Of a DNA stretch of 64,000 bases, positions 8,668 through 17,231 are shown piece by piece. Every line of letters begins with the position of its first letter. Position 1 is the stretch's first letter. A program made the position numbers and the translations under genes. The notes under the pieces are model-generated. The model was given only the letters and a program-made list of their open reading frames with translations. It was not told the origin of the DNA and made no database searches. The stretch spans positions 62,001 through 126,000 of the forward strand of contig JBBPIJ010000005.1 of the NCBI GenBank assembly GCA_038040395.1. The letters are read 5' to 3'. Source of the DNA: VAXT01 sp038040395. GTDB taxonomy: Bacteria > Actinomycetota > Thermoleophilia > Gaiellales > Gaiellaceae.

Positions 8668-10034
8668 GCCGACTCGGGCCTGGTGAGCAGCGCGACGGTC
8701 TCGATGTGCGGGGTGTGCGGGAACATGTCCACGGGCCGCGCGCGCTCGAGGCGATAGCCCCACTCGGCTTGCAGCTCCTTGACGTTCCCCGCGAGCGTCG
8801 TCGGGTTGCACGAGACGTACACGATCCGCTTCGCCTCGAGGCGCGCGATCCTGCGTAGAGCCTTCCCCGAGAGACCAGCGCGCGGCGGGTCGACGACGAC
8901 GACGTCGGGAGCCCCGGCGCGGTCACGGAGGTCCGCGATCACCTCGCCCACCTCGCCGGCGAAGAACGCGGCGTTCGTTATCCCGTTCAGGTCCGCGTTC
9001 TCGAGCGCGCACGCAACCGATTCCTCCGAGACCTCGACGCCCCAGACGGTCAGCGCGTCACGGGCCAGCGTGAGCCCGATCGTGCCGATCCCGCAATAGA
9101 GGTCGTACACGCTCTCCTCGCCGGTCAGCTGCGCGTACTCGCGCGCGAGCGCGTAGAGGCGCTCGGCCATGGCGGTGTTCGTCTGGAGGAATGCATTCGG
9201 GCTCACGCGGAAGCGCAGGCCGCAGAGCTCCTCCTCGATCGCGTCGTCGCCGAAGAGCAGCTGCGTCGGCAGGTTCGTCACCTCCGCCGGGCGGTCGTTG
9301 ACCGACCAGTGGATCGACCTGACCTCTGGGAGAGGCGTTAGAGCGGCTACGAAGCTCTCGACGTCGAGCTTGCCGGGAGCGGTCACGAGCTGAACGAGCG
9401 CCTGGCCCGTGTTCCGGGCCTCGCGCACGACGAGGTGGCGCAGGAATCCCGTGTGCTCGGTCTGGTCGTAGGCATCGAGCCCTTGCGCTCGCGCCCAGTC
9501 GCGCGTCGCCTCCCGAATGGCGTTCCCGAGATCGGTCGTCAGCCAGCAGCGGCGAATGTCGAGGACCTCGTCCCAGCGCCCTGCGCGGTGGAAGCCGAGG
9601 GCCGGCCCCTCCGAGGTCTGCGTGAACGAGTACTCGAGCTTGTTCCGGTAGTGGAAGACCGATTCGGCGGGCACGATCGGCTCGAGCGGCGGATCGTCGA
9701 GCCGACCGATCCGGCGAAGCGCATCTTCGACTTGGTCGGCTTTCGCCGCGATCTGCGCCTCGTACGCGAGATCCTGGAAGCGGCAGCCGCCGCACTCCGG
9801 GTAGTGCTCGCAGGGCGCCTCGACCCGCGGCGCCCCGGGCTCGATGACCTCGACCGCGAGCGCCTCGGCGTGGTTGCGCTTCACCCTGGTCACACGCGCG
9901 CGAACGGTGTCCCCGGGCAGCCCGCGCTTGACGAAGAGGACGAACCCGTTCAAGCGCGCGACGCCGTTCCCGCCGTAGGCGAGCGATTCGATCTTGAGGT
10001 CGAGCTCATCGTCTGGGCGGACAGGCGCAGCCAT
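8664..10034 (-). CDS. RlmD/TrmA-family class I rRNA/tRNA (uracil-5-)-methyltransferase
   Basis: A 456-residue RumA-like SAM-dependent RNA m5U methyltransferase. A TRAM RNA-binding domain is at the N-terminus (about 5-60, with ESLAYGGNGVARLNGFVLFV). An iron-sulfur type cysteine cluster follows (CEHYPECGGC), then the Rossmann domain with YDLYCGIGTIGLTLA, VVVDPPRAGL and the catalytic cysteine in YVSCNPTTLAGN. The ATG at 10034 is chosen because TATGCT lies six bases upstream and the TRAM domain begins here. Which uridine it methylates (23S rRNA or tRNA) cannot be told from sequence. Confidence 0.9.
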   Translation of the reverse strand: MAAPVRPDDELDLKIESLAYGGNGVARLNGFVLFVKRGLPGDTVRARVTRVKRNHAEALAVEVIEPGAPRVEAPCEHYPECGGCRFQDLAYEAQIAAKADQVEDALRRIGRLDDPPLEPIVPAESVFHYRNKLEYSFTQTSEGPALGFHRAGRWDEVLDIRRCWLTTDLGNAIREATRDWARAQGLDAYDQTEHTGFLRHLVVREARNTGQALVQLVTAPGKLDVESFVAALTPLPEVRSIHWSVNDRPAEVTNLPTQLLFGDDAIEEELCGLRFRVSPNAFLQTNTAMAERLYALAREYAQLTGEESVYDLYCGIGTIGLTLARDALTVWGVEVSEESVACALENADLNGITNAAFFAGEVGEVIADLRDRAGAPDVVVVDPPRAGLSGKALRRIARLEAKRIVYVSCNPTTLAGNVKELQAEWGYRLERARPVDMFPHTPHIETVALLTRPESA

Positions 10035-10040
10035 CCGAGC

Positions 10041-10050
10041 AGCATAGGGT
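10041..10050. promoter_or_regulatory. Overlapping divergent -10 elements (bidirectional promoter)
   Basis: AGCATA at 10041-10046 is TATGCT on the minus strand, six bases before the methyltransferase ATG. TAGGGT at 10045-10050 lies six bases before the plus-strand GTG at 10057. The two hexamers share two bases and the start codons are only 22 bases apart, so both messages should be leaderless or nearly so. Confidence 0.5.
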
Positions 10051-10056
10051 TCCGTC

Positions 10057-10965
10057 GTGGAGCTCCGCCTCGAAACGCCGTCGAGCCCCGCCCAGCATGC
10101 GGCGTGGGCGACGATCATGGAGCGCGTCTCGGGGGACGTCTTCAGCGTCGAAGAGCTTGCGCACACCTTCGCGACCGATCGCGAGAGCGCCTGGCTCCTT
10201 GCCGTTCGCGACGGCGAGCCTGTGGGCTGCGGAGTCGGCCGGCCATCTTCGATCGCCGGCGGCCTCTACGCCATGGCCCGAGTCCTGCCGGAGCACCGGC
10301 GCCAGGGGGTAGGCGGCACGATCTACCGGGCGCTTTCCGAGCATGCTCGCGGCCGCGGCCTCACCTCGCTCTGGGGCCGCATCCTCGAAGAGGACGCTGA
10401 ATCGCGTCGCTTCGCCGAGAAGCGCGGCTTTCGTGAAGTCAGTCGCGAGCACGAGGTCCTCCTCGACCTGGCCGACGCTGATCTTGCTGGTGGCCCTCCG
10501 CCCGGGATCGAGCTCGTCGCCCTCGCGGACCATCCCGAGCTGATACCGGTCCTCTACGAGCTCGACTCGGAGGTGCTGCCCGACGTGCCGAGCCAGGAGG
10601 GTCTCGAGCAGATGAGCTTCGAGCGCTGGCACGCCATGTATCTCGAAGGGCCGGGCGCGATGCCGGAGACGTGCATCATCGCGCTCGCGGGCGGCGAGGT
10701 CGTCGGATACACGGGAATGCGGCGGCGGGGCGCGACCTCGCCGATTGCCGAGAACCTGCTGACCGCGGTCCGGCGCCCCTGGCGGCGGCGCGGGATCGCA
10801 ACTGCTTTGAAGCGAGCGCAAATCGCGCGTGCCCGCGCCGCGGGAATCGAGCAGATCTTCACCACGAACGACGAGTCGAACGTCGGCATGCGGGGCGTCA
10901 ACGCGCGGCTCGGCTATCGGCCAGCGCCGATTCGGATCCTCGTCAGCGGCCCGCTCGCTACGTGA
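10057..10965 (+). CDS. Tandem GNAT-fold N-acetyltransferase
   Basis: A 302-residue protein made of two GNAT domains. The first (about 1-150) has an acetyl-CoA loop-like segment RVLPEHRRQGVGGTIYRAL. The second (about 160-302) has AVRRPWRRRGIATALKRAQ and the typical end TTNDESNVGMRGVNARLGY. GNAT enzymes transfer acetyl groups to amines or proteins; the substrate is unknown. The start is GTG with TAGGGT six bases upstream. The 3' end overlaps the convergent ABC permease gene by eight bases. Confidence 0.85.
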   Translation: MELRLETPSSPAQHAAWATIMERVSGDVFSVEELAHTFATDRESAWLLAVRDGEPVGCGVGRPSSIAGGLYAMARVLPEHRRQGVGGTIYRALSEHARGRGLTSLWGRILEEDAESRRFAEKRGFREVSREHEVLLDLADADLAGGPPPGIELVALADHPELIPVLYELDSEVLPDVPSQEGLEQMSFERWHAMYLEGPGAMPETCIIALAGGEVVGYTGMRRRGATSPIAENLLTAVRRPWRRRGIATALKRAQIARARAAGIEQIFTTNDESNVGMRGVNARLGYRPAPIRILVSGPLAT

Positions 10966-11689
10966 TGTCGCGCCGACGCGTGAGGGCAATCGCCACGAGA
11001 CCCAGGCCGACGACGTAGACGGCGGTGACGGCCAGCGCGTGCGGGAACGAGGGCAAGTCGCCTCCGCCATGCCCGACGATGCCGAAGACCGAGGGTCCCG
11101 CCAGGTAGTCGGTCACGCCCGGGAGGAGAGCCGCGAGGGCCTGCTCGATGAAGAACAGCCAGCCGAGCACGAGGATGACACCCGCGAGTTGCCGTTTGAG
11201 GCTTGCTCCGATGAAAACCCCCATCACTGCGACGATCGCGGCAGCGAGAAATACGCGGCCGATGAGCTCGTACTCGTTGCTCCCGAAGTGGTAGTCGTCC
11301 CGTCCGCCGACCCAGATCTGCGCTATCCCCAACGACAAGAGCAGTGCCACTAGGACGAAAAAGGCGCTCGTAATCACTGCCGCGCCGATCTTCGCGCCGA
11401 TGACCCGCTCGCGCACCGGAGCCGCCAGGAAGGTAAGCGTGATCGTCCCATGCCGGTACTCGGTCGTTGCGATCAGAATTCCGATCAGGACGGCGAAGAG
11501 CATCGCGACCGTGCCCGGGAAGCCGATGAGGTCCTGGGCGAGGTTGTCGGGCAGCCGGACGTCGTTCACCGCCTCATGCAGCGCCCCGATCACCCCGAGG
11601 AGAACGATCGCGACCTCCGCGAGCAGGATCCCGAAGAGCGTCCGAGGCGCAGTCCAAATCTTGAGGAGCTCAGCTGCCAGGAGCCGCAT
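10958..11689 (-). CDS. ABC-2 type transporter permease
   Basis: A 243-residue membrane protein with six hydrophobic segments. It begins MRLLAAELLKIWTAPRTLFG, typical of ABC-2 permeases, and carries the cytoplasmic ATTEYRHGTITLTFLAAPVRE element common to that family. It overlaps the upstream ATPase gene by 20 bases, so the two form one export system. The ABC-2 class usually exports drugs, lipids or peptides; no substrate is evident. Confidence 0.85.
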   Translation of the reverse strand: MRLLAAELLKIWTAPRTLFGILLAEVAIVLLGVIGALHEAVNDVRLPDNLAQDLIGFPGTVAMLFAVLIGILIATTEYRHGTITLTFLAAPVRERVIGAKIGAAVITSAFFVLVALLLSLGIAQIWVGGRDDYHFGSNEYELIGRVFLAAAIVAVMGVFIGASLKRQLAGVILVLGWLFFIEQALAALLPGVTDYLAGPSVFGIVGHGGGDLPSFPHALAVTAVYVVGLGLVAIALTRRRDIT

Positions 11690-12581
11690 CGGGCACCTCC
11701 CCTTCGGGAGTGGTCAGGTCGATGAACACCTGCTCGAGCGAGGAGCTCTCGGCGACGAGCTCGTGCAGGACGATGCCCTGCGCGGCGGCGATCTCCCCCA
11801 CCTTGGCAGTCGTCGCATCGGCAACCGTGAGCAGGTCGCCCTCGGAGGACGCGACCTTGACGCCGGCCTCCTCGAGTGCGGTGCGAAGCTGCCCCGCCTG
11901 CGGGCTTCGGACCCGGATGCCCCCGGCGGCACGTGCCATGAGCTCGGCCGTCGTCGCCTGCTCCACGAACTTGCCGCGGTGGATGATCACGACCTCGTCG
12001 ACGATCTGCTCGACCTCGGCGAGGACGTGGCTCGAGATGAAGATCGTGCGGCCTTCCGAGGCGAGCGAGCGAAGCAGCTCACGGAGCCAGCGGATCCCCT
12101 GCGGGTCGAGCCCGTTCGCCGGCTCGTCGAGAACGAGCACCTTGGGGTCTCCGAGCAGCGCGCCCGCGATGCTCAGGCGCTGGCGCATGCCGAGCGAGTA
12201 GCCGCCTGCGCGCCTTCCACCCGCATCTTTGAGATCCACGATCTCGAGAACCTCCTCGACCCGCGAGCTCGGGATTCCCGTTGCCCGAGCGAGCACGCGC
12301 AGGTGATTGCGTCCAGAGCGCCCGGGGTGGAAGTCGGTTGCCTCGAGCACTGCGCCGACCTGGCGTGTCGGCGACTCGAGCTGCCGGTAGACACGCTCCA
12401 TGACCGTGGCCCTGCCGGCGGTCGGCCGGACGAGCCCGAGGATGATCCGAAGCGTTGTCGTCTTCCCCGCTCCGTTCGGGCCCAGGAAGCCGGTGATCGC
12501 ACCCGGCCGCACCTTGAAGCTCAGGTCGTCGACCGCGACGACCTTCCGGAAGCGCTTGCTGAGGTGCTCGACCTCGATCAC
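11670..12581 (-). CDS. ABC transporter ATP-binding protein
   Basis: A 303-residue ATPase with Walker A GPNGAGKTTT, signature YSLGMRQRLSIAGAL, Walker B VLVLDEPANGLD and the H-loop in FISSHVLAEVEQ. The C-terminal extension after about residue 215 is typical of ATPases paired with ABC-2 permeases. The GTG start shares GTGA with the stop of yjbQ-like 12578-12976. It is coupled by a 20-base overlap to the permease downstream. Confidence 0.9.
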   Translation of the reverse strand: MIEVEHLSKRFRKVVAVDDLSFKVRPGAITGFLGPNGAGKTTTLRIILGLVRPTAGRATVMERVYRQLESPTRQVGAVLEATDFHPGRSGRNHLRVLARATGIPSSRVEEVLEIVDLKDAGGRRAGGYSLGMRQRLSIAGALLGDPKVLVLDEPANGLDPQGIRWLRELLRSLASEGRTIFISSHVLAEVEQIVDEVVIIHRGKFVEQATTAELMARAAGGIRVRSPQAGQLRTALEEAGVKVASSEGDLLTVADATTAKVGEIAAAQGIVLHELVAESSSLEQVFIDLTTPEGEVPDAAPGS

Positions 12582-12976
12582 GTCAGCGGGGTGACGTAGA
12601 CCTTCCGCTGCCGCGGCCCGTCGAACTCGCAGAAGAAGACGCCCTGCCAGGTGCCGAGCGCGAGCTTGCCGTCGGCGAGCGGAATCACGAGCTGCGGCCC
12701 CGCCAGTGCTGCCCGGACGTGTGAGGGGGCGTTCTCCTCGCCGTCCTCGACGTGCTGCCAACCCCAGTCGTCTCCGACGATGCGCTCCAGCGCGGCCTCG
12801 AGGTCGCGGGCGACTGCGGGATCGGCGTGCTCCTGGATCGTCAGGCCTGCGGTCGTGTGCGGAACGAAGACGAGCACGGCGGAAGCGTCGGCCGCTCCCT
12901 CGAGCGCGCCTTCGACCTCCCGCGTGATCTCGACGAGCTGCGTCTTCCGCTCCGTTGAGAGGCCGATTTCGCGCAC
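12578..12976 (-). CDS. YjbQ/UPF0047 family protein
   Basis: A 132-residue protein matching the YjbQ family along its whole length: VPHTTAGLTIQEHADP, WGWQHVEDGEENAPSHVRA, and ALGTWQGVFFCEFDGPR near the end. Members are small trimeric proteins, some with weak thiamine-phosphate synthase activity; the physiological role is unsettled. The start is GTG, with TAGGAT on the minus strand six bases upstream. Its stop overlaps the start of the ABC ATPase (GTGA), so it heads that operon. Confidence 0.88.
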   Translation of the reverse strand: MREIGLSTERKTQLVEITREVEGALEGAADASAVLVFVPHTTAGLTIQEHADPAVARDLEAALERIVGDDWGWQHVEDGEENAPSHVRAALAGPQLVIPLADGKLALGTWQGVFFCEFDGPRQRKVYVTPLT

Positions 12977-12981
12977 GTCGT

Positions 12982-12988
12982 TATCCTA
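12982..12988. promoter_or_regulatory. Near-symmetric shared -10 element for a divergent gene pair
   Basis: TATCCTA serves as TATCCT for the plus-strand GTG at 12996 (eight bases away) and as TAGGAT for the minus-strand GTG at 12976 (six bases away). The -10 boxes overlap by five of six bases. The start codons are 19 bases apart with no room for a ribosome binding site on either side. Confidence 0.5.
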
Positions 12989-12995
12989 CGAGCCC

Positions 12996-14492
12996 GTGTC
13001 AACCGAAGCCGCTCCCCTGACCGCAGCCGATCTCGACCGCTTCCGCGACCGCGCCGACCGGTTCATCGCCGAGCTCGACGAGGAATTCTACCTCCACTAC
13101 GCGGGCCTCAAGGAAGAGCTCGAGCTGGCGCCGATCTACGACCGCTACTCCGAGCTCATGCGTCTGGAGCAGGCGCAGGCGCTCGGTCAGAGCGCGAACG
13201 GCGACCGCGGAATCCGCGAGCTCTGGCGCTTCTCGGCGGAGGGTTACCTCAGCGATCTCACCCGGGAGCAGGCGGAGAAGATCGCGAAGCTCGAAGCGAG
13301 CCTCGAGGCGACGATCGACGGCGAGACGATCCCCTTCCGGATGCTGCGGCCGGCGATGGCGAACGAGCCCGACCGCGACAAGCGGGAGCACATCGACCAC
13401 GTCCGCGTCGATCTGACGGAGGAGCACCTGAACCCGCTCTACGCCGAGGGCGTGCACATCGCGCGCGACGGCGTCCAACGGCTCGATGCGCCGAACTACG
13501 CCGACCTCTACCGGCAGTTCGGGTTCCGCCTCGACGAGCTCGCCGATCAATGCCGCGCCCTGCTCGACTCGACGGAGCAGGTCTTCGAGCAGGCCGCCGA
13601 CAAGCTCTTCCGCGCACGGGTCGGAGTCGGCCTCGACGAGGCGAAGCGCTGGGACGTGATCCGCACGTTCCGAGCCCCGGAATGGGATCCGCAGTTCCCC
13701 GCCGAGAAGATGATGCCGGCGCTCGAGGCGACGCTCACCGACATGGGCATCGACTTGAAGTCGCAGCAGAACGTCGAGCTCGACGTCGAACAGCGCCCGA
13801 AGAAGAGCCCGCGCGCCTTCTGCGCGCCGATCGAGGTGCCCGGCCGCGTCGTCCTCGTCATCCAGCCGATGGGCGGCGCCGACGACTGGCGCGCCCTCTT
13901 CCACGAGGCCGGCCACACTGAGCATTACGCGAACACGTCGGCCGACCTGATCATGGAGGAGAAGCGCCTCGGCGACGTCGCGGTCACCGAGGGCTGGGCG
14001 ATGCTGATGCAGCACCTGACCGACGACCCGGCCTGGCTCTCGAAGCGGCTCGACTTCCCGAAGCCCCACGACTTCGAGATCGAGGGCGTGACGCAGCTTC
14101 TCTACATGGTGCGGCGCTACTCGGCAAAGCTCCTCTACGAGCTCGAGTTCCATCAGGCAGACGACCCGACGAAGCTCGCGAATCGCTACGTCGAGATCCT
14201 CGGCGACGCGCTCAAGATCGAGCCGTCGGCGGCGGACTACCTCGGAGACCTCGACGCGGGCTTCTACGTCACCGGGTATCTGCGGTCATGGGCCTTCGAG
14301 GCGCAGTTCCGGACGCACCTGCGGGAGCGCTGGGGCAGCGAGTGGTTCGCGAAGCGCGAGGCGGGCTCGCTCGTCCGGGAGCTCTGGGAGACGGGGATGA
14401 GCATGAACGCCGACGAGATGCTGCACGAGGTGACGGGCCAGGAGATCGACATGGACGCCGTCGCCCAGCTCACGCGCGAGACGCTCTCGTAG
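12996..14492 (+). CDS. M3-like zinc metallopeptidase (HEAGH)
   Basis: A 498-residue mostly helical protein with zinc motif HEAGHTEHY at residues 303-311 and a third-ligand candidate glutamate E332 in VTEGWAML. The fold and spacing resemble M3/oligoendopeptidase or M2-type peptidases, cytoplasmic enzymes that cut short peptides. No signal peptide is seen. The GTG at 12996 is chosen from the -10 box TATCCT eight bases upstream. The family is confidently a helical zincin; the exact subfamily is less sure. Confidence 0.75.
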   Translation: MSTEAAPLTAADLDRFRDRADRFIAELDEEFYLHYAGLKEELELAPIYDRYSELMRLEQAQALGQSANGDRGIRELWRFSAEGYLSDLTREQAEKIAKLEASLEATIDGETIPFRMLRPAMANEPDRDKREHIDHVRVDLTEEHLNPLYAEGVHIARDGVQRLDAPNYADLYRQFGFRLDELADQCRALLDSTEQVFEQAADKLFRARVGVGLDEAKRWDVIRTFRAPEWDPQFPAEKMMPALEATLTDMGIDLKSQQNVELDVEQRPKKSPRAFCAPIEVPGRVVLVIQPMGGADDWRALFHEAGHTEHYANTSADLIMEEKRLGDVAVTEGWAMLMQHLTDDPAWLSKRLDFPKPHDFEIEGVTQLLYMVRRYSAKLLYELEFHQADDPTKLANRYVEILGDALKIEPSAADYLGDLDAGFYVTGYLRSWAFEAQFRTHLRERWGSEWFAKREAGSLVRELWETGMSMNADEMLHEVTGQEIDMDAVAQLTRETLS

Positions 14493-14547
14493 GACCGGGT
14501 CGAGCTGACCCATTGCGTCTGATGCGGGACCCGCGCACAATCGGGCA

Positions 14548-14853
14548 GTGACCGAGGTCCCGCGAGACGAGCTACGCGCAGCGATCGAGGCGCGGAAGGA
14601 AGTCGGCGAGGACCTGGAGCCGGCTTTGATCGATGCTTTCGTGGAGCGGATCGAGCGGCGGCTGGAGCAGCGCTCCGACCTGAGTGTCCAGGCCCTGAAG
14701 CGCAAGCGCGACCATCAGAAGGAGATGGTGCTTGGCGCGATGGCGATCTCGGTTCCACTGTTCGCGCTGGCCGCGATCTTCGTCGGCCTCGCGGGCATCA
14801 TCGTGGTCTGCGGAGCCCTCGCGGTGATCGCGATCGTGTCGACCCGTTCGTAG
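14548..14853 (+). CDS. Small membrane protein
   Basis: 101 residues: an N-terminal charged, helical half (DELRAAIEARKEVGEDLEPA) and two adjacent hydrophobic helices at about 62-97. This layout is common among small actinobacterial membrane proteins of unknown function. The GTG start has CACAAT six bases upstream and no ribosome binding site. The stop is one base from the convergent gene's stop. Confidence 0.6.
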   Translation: MTEVPRDELRAAIEARKEVGEDLEPALIDAFVERIERRLEQRSDLSVQALKRKRDHQKEMVLGAMAISVPLFALAAIFVGLAGIIVVCGALAVIAIVSTRS

Positions 14854-14854
14854 G

Positions 14855-15229
14855 CTAGGCCCGGCCGCGACGCGCCAGCTGTGTCGGGGCCGGAGCCGAC
14901 TCGCCGAGCAGCCAGGACGTCCGGGCTTCCCGAGCTCGATCCTCGAGCGCGGACAGGAGCCCGTTCAGCTCATCGAGGTGCAGACGAAAGTCGCGGACGC
15001 GACGGAAGGCCGTTGCGATCGCGCCGAGAGAGCTGGCGGGATCACCGTCGAGTGCGGCAAGTTGCCGCTCGAGGCGCTCGAGGTCTGCGCCGAGGATGAG
15101 CGTGCAGGCTCGACCCTCTTCCGAGAGCTTTCGTAGCTCCGCCTCGGTGACCGGGGGCTGCGGATCGTCCAGCACCCTGCGAAGCCGCTCCTTGAGAGCG
15201 GTGTCGAGCTCCAGCCGAGCCTCAGGCAT
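14855..15229 (-). CDS. Hypothetical helical protein
   Basis: 124 residues, almost entirely predicted helix with heptad-like leucines (LERLERQLAALDGD, LDELNGLLSALEDRA), suggesting a coiled-coil or helical bundle. No family recognised. Starts with ATG; no clear ribosome binding site. Confidence 0.55.
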   Translation of the reverse strand: MPEARLELDTALKERLRRVLDDPQPPVTEAELRKLSEEGRACTLILGADLERLERQLAALDGDPASSLGAIATAFRRVRDFRLHLDELNGLLSALEDRAREARTSWLLGESAPAPTQLARRGRA

Positions 15230-15304
15230 CGTGGTCTCGGAGCGTAACGGACTAATCGTGCGGCCGTCGCCACAGTGCCGGAGCGATGAGCATCGGCCCC
15301 CGGT

Positions 15305-15835
15305 CTAGAGAGTCCCGCCGGCGGCGGGTGGGGCGCTCGGGTCCACGCCCTGGTCGCCGACCGGGTTCCTCGAGAGGTAGTCCTCGACGAGCAGGATGTT
15401 CGACTCCGACGCGCGCTCGACGATCTTCAGGAGGTCCGACATGCTCGAGACCTCCTCGCGCTGCTCCTGGAGGAACCAGTGCAGGAACTGCTCGCCGACG
15501 AGGTCTCCCTCCTCTCGAGCGAGCGCGGCGAGCGCGGCGATCTGCTCGGTGACCCGCTTCTCCTGGTCAAGCCCGAGCGCGACCGGCGCACGGGCGTCCG
15601 AGAACGCCGTCTGCGGGGCCTCGACGGCCGGGATCTCGACCGCGTGATCCGAGTCGAGCAGGAACTGGACGATCATCATCGCGTGGTTCCGCTCCTCGAC
15701 CGCCTGCCGGTAGAAGTGCGCCGCGAGCAAGGGCAGCGTCTCCGAGTCGTAGTAGACCGCGATCGCGACGTACTGCTGCGAGGCGGCGAACTCGTGGCCG
15801 ACCTGCTCGTTCAGCTTGCCGGGGAAGCTCGCCAC
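15305..15835 (-). CDS. Ferritin
   Basis: A 176-residue iron-storage ferritin of the bacterial Ftn type. It has the first helix with LNEQVGHEFAASQQYVA, the ferroxidase segment VEERNHAMMI and the later QFLHWFLQEQREEV. The tail ends in an Ala/Pro/Gly-rich extension as in mycobacterial BfrB-like proteins. The GTG at 15835 is favoured over upstream ATGs because TAGAGT lies seven bases before it. The promoter region is shared with the divergent 15888 gene. Confidence 0.88.
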   Translation of the reverse strand: MASFPGKLNEQVGHEFAASQQYVAIAVYYDSETLPLLAAHFYRQAVEERNHAMMIVQFLLDSDHAVEIPAVEAPQTAFSDARAPVALGLDQEKRVTEQIAALAALAREEGDLVGEQFLHWFLQEQREEVSSMSDLLKIVERASESNILLVEDYLSRNPVGDQGVDPSAPPAAGGTL

Positions 15836-15842
15836 GGGCGCG

Positions 15843-15879
15843 ACTCTACCTTGGTCTATCCGATGAGTACGCGCATAAT
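15843..15879. promoter_or_regulatory. Divergent promoters of ferritin and the CpgS-like gene
   Basis: Rightward: TTGGTC at 15851-15856 and CATAAT at 15874-15879, separated by 17 bases, with the ATG at 15888 eight bases after the -10; transcription should begin at or within a base or two of the ATG. Leftward: ACTCTA at 15843-15848 is TAGAGT on the minus strand, seven bases before the ferritin GTG. Confidence 0.65.
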
Positions 15880-15887
15880 TCATATAC

Positions 15888-17231
15888 ATGGATCGCAAAC
15901 GGGTTCTCATCGCAGGCGCGGCCGGCCGCGACTTCCACAACTTCAACGTGGTGTACCGGGGCCGTGAGGACTGCGAGGTCGTCGCCTTCACCGCGACCCA
16001 GATTCCGGACATCGCGGGGCGCGTCTATCCCCCGCTCCTCGCGGGCGATCTCTATCCAGAAGGCATCCCGATTCATCCAGAGACGGAGCTCGGCGCGCTG
16101 ATCCGCGAGCACGAGGTGGACGAGGTCGTCTTCGCGTACTCTGACGTGACGCACGAGCACGTGATGCACGTCGGCTCGCTGGCCCTGGCCGCCGGTGCGA
16201 AGTTCAGCCTGCTCTCCCCGCACGAGACGGCCCTCGCCTCCGCGAAGCCCACGGTCGCGATCTGCGCCGTCCGCACGGGCTCCGGCAAGAGCCAGACCAC
16301 CCGCCGGGTCGCTCAGCTCCTGCGCGACGACGGGAAACGCGTCGCGGTTCTCCGGCACCCGATGCCATATGGCGACCTCACGAAGCAGGTCGTCCAGCGC
16401 TTCGCGCGCTACGAGGACCTTGAAGCGGCCGACTGCACGATCGAGGAGCGTGAGGAGTACGAGCCGCACATCGACGAGGGGAACCTCGTCTTCGCGGGCA
16501 TCGACTACGCGGCGATCCTGAAGGCCGCGGAGGAAGAAGCCGACGTGATCCTGTGGGACGGAGGGAACAACGACACCCCGTTCGTGAGGCCCAACCTCCA
16601 CCTCGTCGTCGTCGACCCGCACCGGCCGGGGCACGAGCTCCGCTACCACCCCGGCGAGACGAACCTGCGCATGGCGCACGTCTGCGTCGTGAACAAGGTC
16701 GACAGCGCCGACCAGGCCGGCATCGACACCGTGCTCGAGTCGATCCGCACGCGCAATCCCCAGGCGGGGATCGTGCTCGCAGCCTCGCCGTTCCACGTGG
16801 ATGGAGACGTCTCCGAGATCAAGGGCAAGAGGGTGCTCGCGATCGAGGACGGCCCCACGCTGACTCACGGCGAGATGGCATACGGCGCAGCGGTGCTGGC
16901 CGCCAAGACGAACGGCGCAGCCGAGCTCGTCGATCCGAAGCCTTTCGCGGTCGGATCGATCGCAGCGACCTTCGAGGAATATCCGAACGTCGGAGCGCTC
17001 CTCCCCGCGATGGGCTACGGGCGCAAGCAGATGGAGGATCTCGCCGAGACGATTCGGCGCAGCGAGCCGGATCTCGTCCTCATCGGGACGCCGATCGACC
17101 TCCGGCGGCTGATCGATTTCGAGGTGCCGGCGATGCGCGTCACTTATCGCCTCGAGGAGATCGGTGAGCCGACGCTTGCCGACGTCCTGGGCGAGTACGG
17201 CCTGATCGGCGAGCGCGCCGCGCTCGTGTGA
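15888..17231 (+). CDS. Cyclic 2,3-diphosphoglycerate synthase-like nucleotide-binding protein
   Basis: A 447-residue protein that matches the cyclic 2,3-diphosphoglycerate synthetase family known from methanogens. An N-terminal Rossmann-like domain (RVLIAGAAGRDFHNFNVVYR) is followed by a P-loop at residues 131-138 (GSGKSQTT) and a GTPase-like domain with VILWDGGNNDTPF and VVNKVDSAD. In archaea the enzyme makes a cyclic phosphoglycerate solute; in bacteria the role is not established. The stop overlaps the carbamate kinase start (GTGA), linking it to carbamoyl-phosphate metabolism. A strong promoter lies immediately upstream and the message is probably leaderless. Confidence 0.75.
   Translation: MDRKRVLIAGAAGRDFHNFNVVYRGREDCEVVAFTATQIPDIAGRVYPPLLAGDLYPEGIPIHPETELGALIREHEVDEVVFAYSDVTHEHVMHVGSLALAAGAKFSLLSPHETALASAKPTVAICAVRTGSGKSQTTRRVAQLLRDDGKRVAVLRHPMPYGDLTKQVVQRFARYEDLEAADCTIEEREEYEPHIDEGNLVFAGIDYAAILKAAEEEADVILWDGGNNDTPFVRPNLHLVVVDPHRPGHELRYHPGETNLRMAHVCVVNKVDSADQAGIDTVLESIRTRNPQAGIVLAASPFHVDGDVSEIKGKRVLAIEDGPTLTHGEMAYGAAVLAAKTNGAAELVDPKPFAVGSIAATFEEYPNVGALLPAMGYGRKQMEDLAETIRRSEPDLVLIGTPIDLRRLIDFEVPAMRVTYRLEEIGEPTLADVLGEYGLIGERAALV

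Noticed and set aside
14507..14547. Short GGGTC/GACCC inverted repeat before the 14548 gene as a terminator
   Set aside because: Only about five base pairs with no T-tract; could easily be chance in GC-rich sequence.
15305..15835. Encapsulin cargo ferritin
   Set aside because: The C-terminal extension is Ala/Pro/Gly-rich without a clear cargo-loading motif, and no encapsulin shell gene is present in the window.
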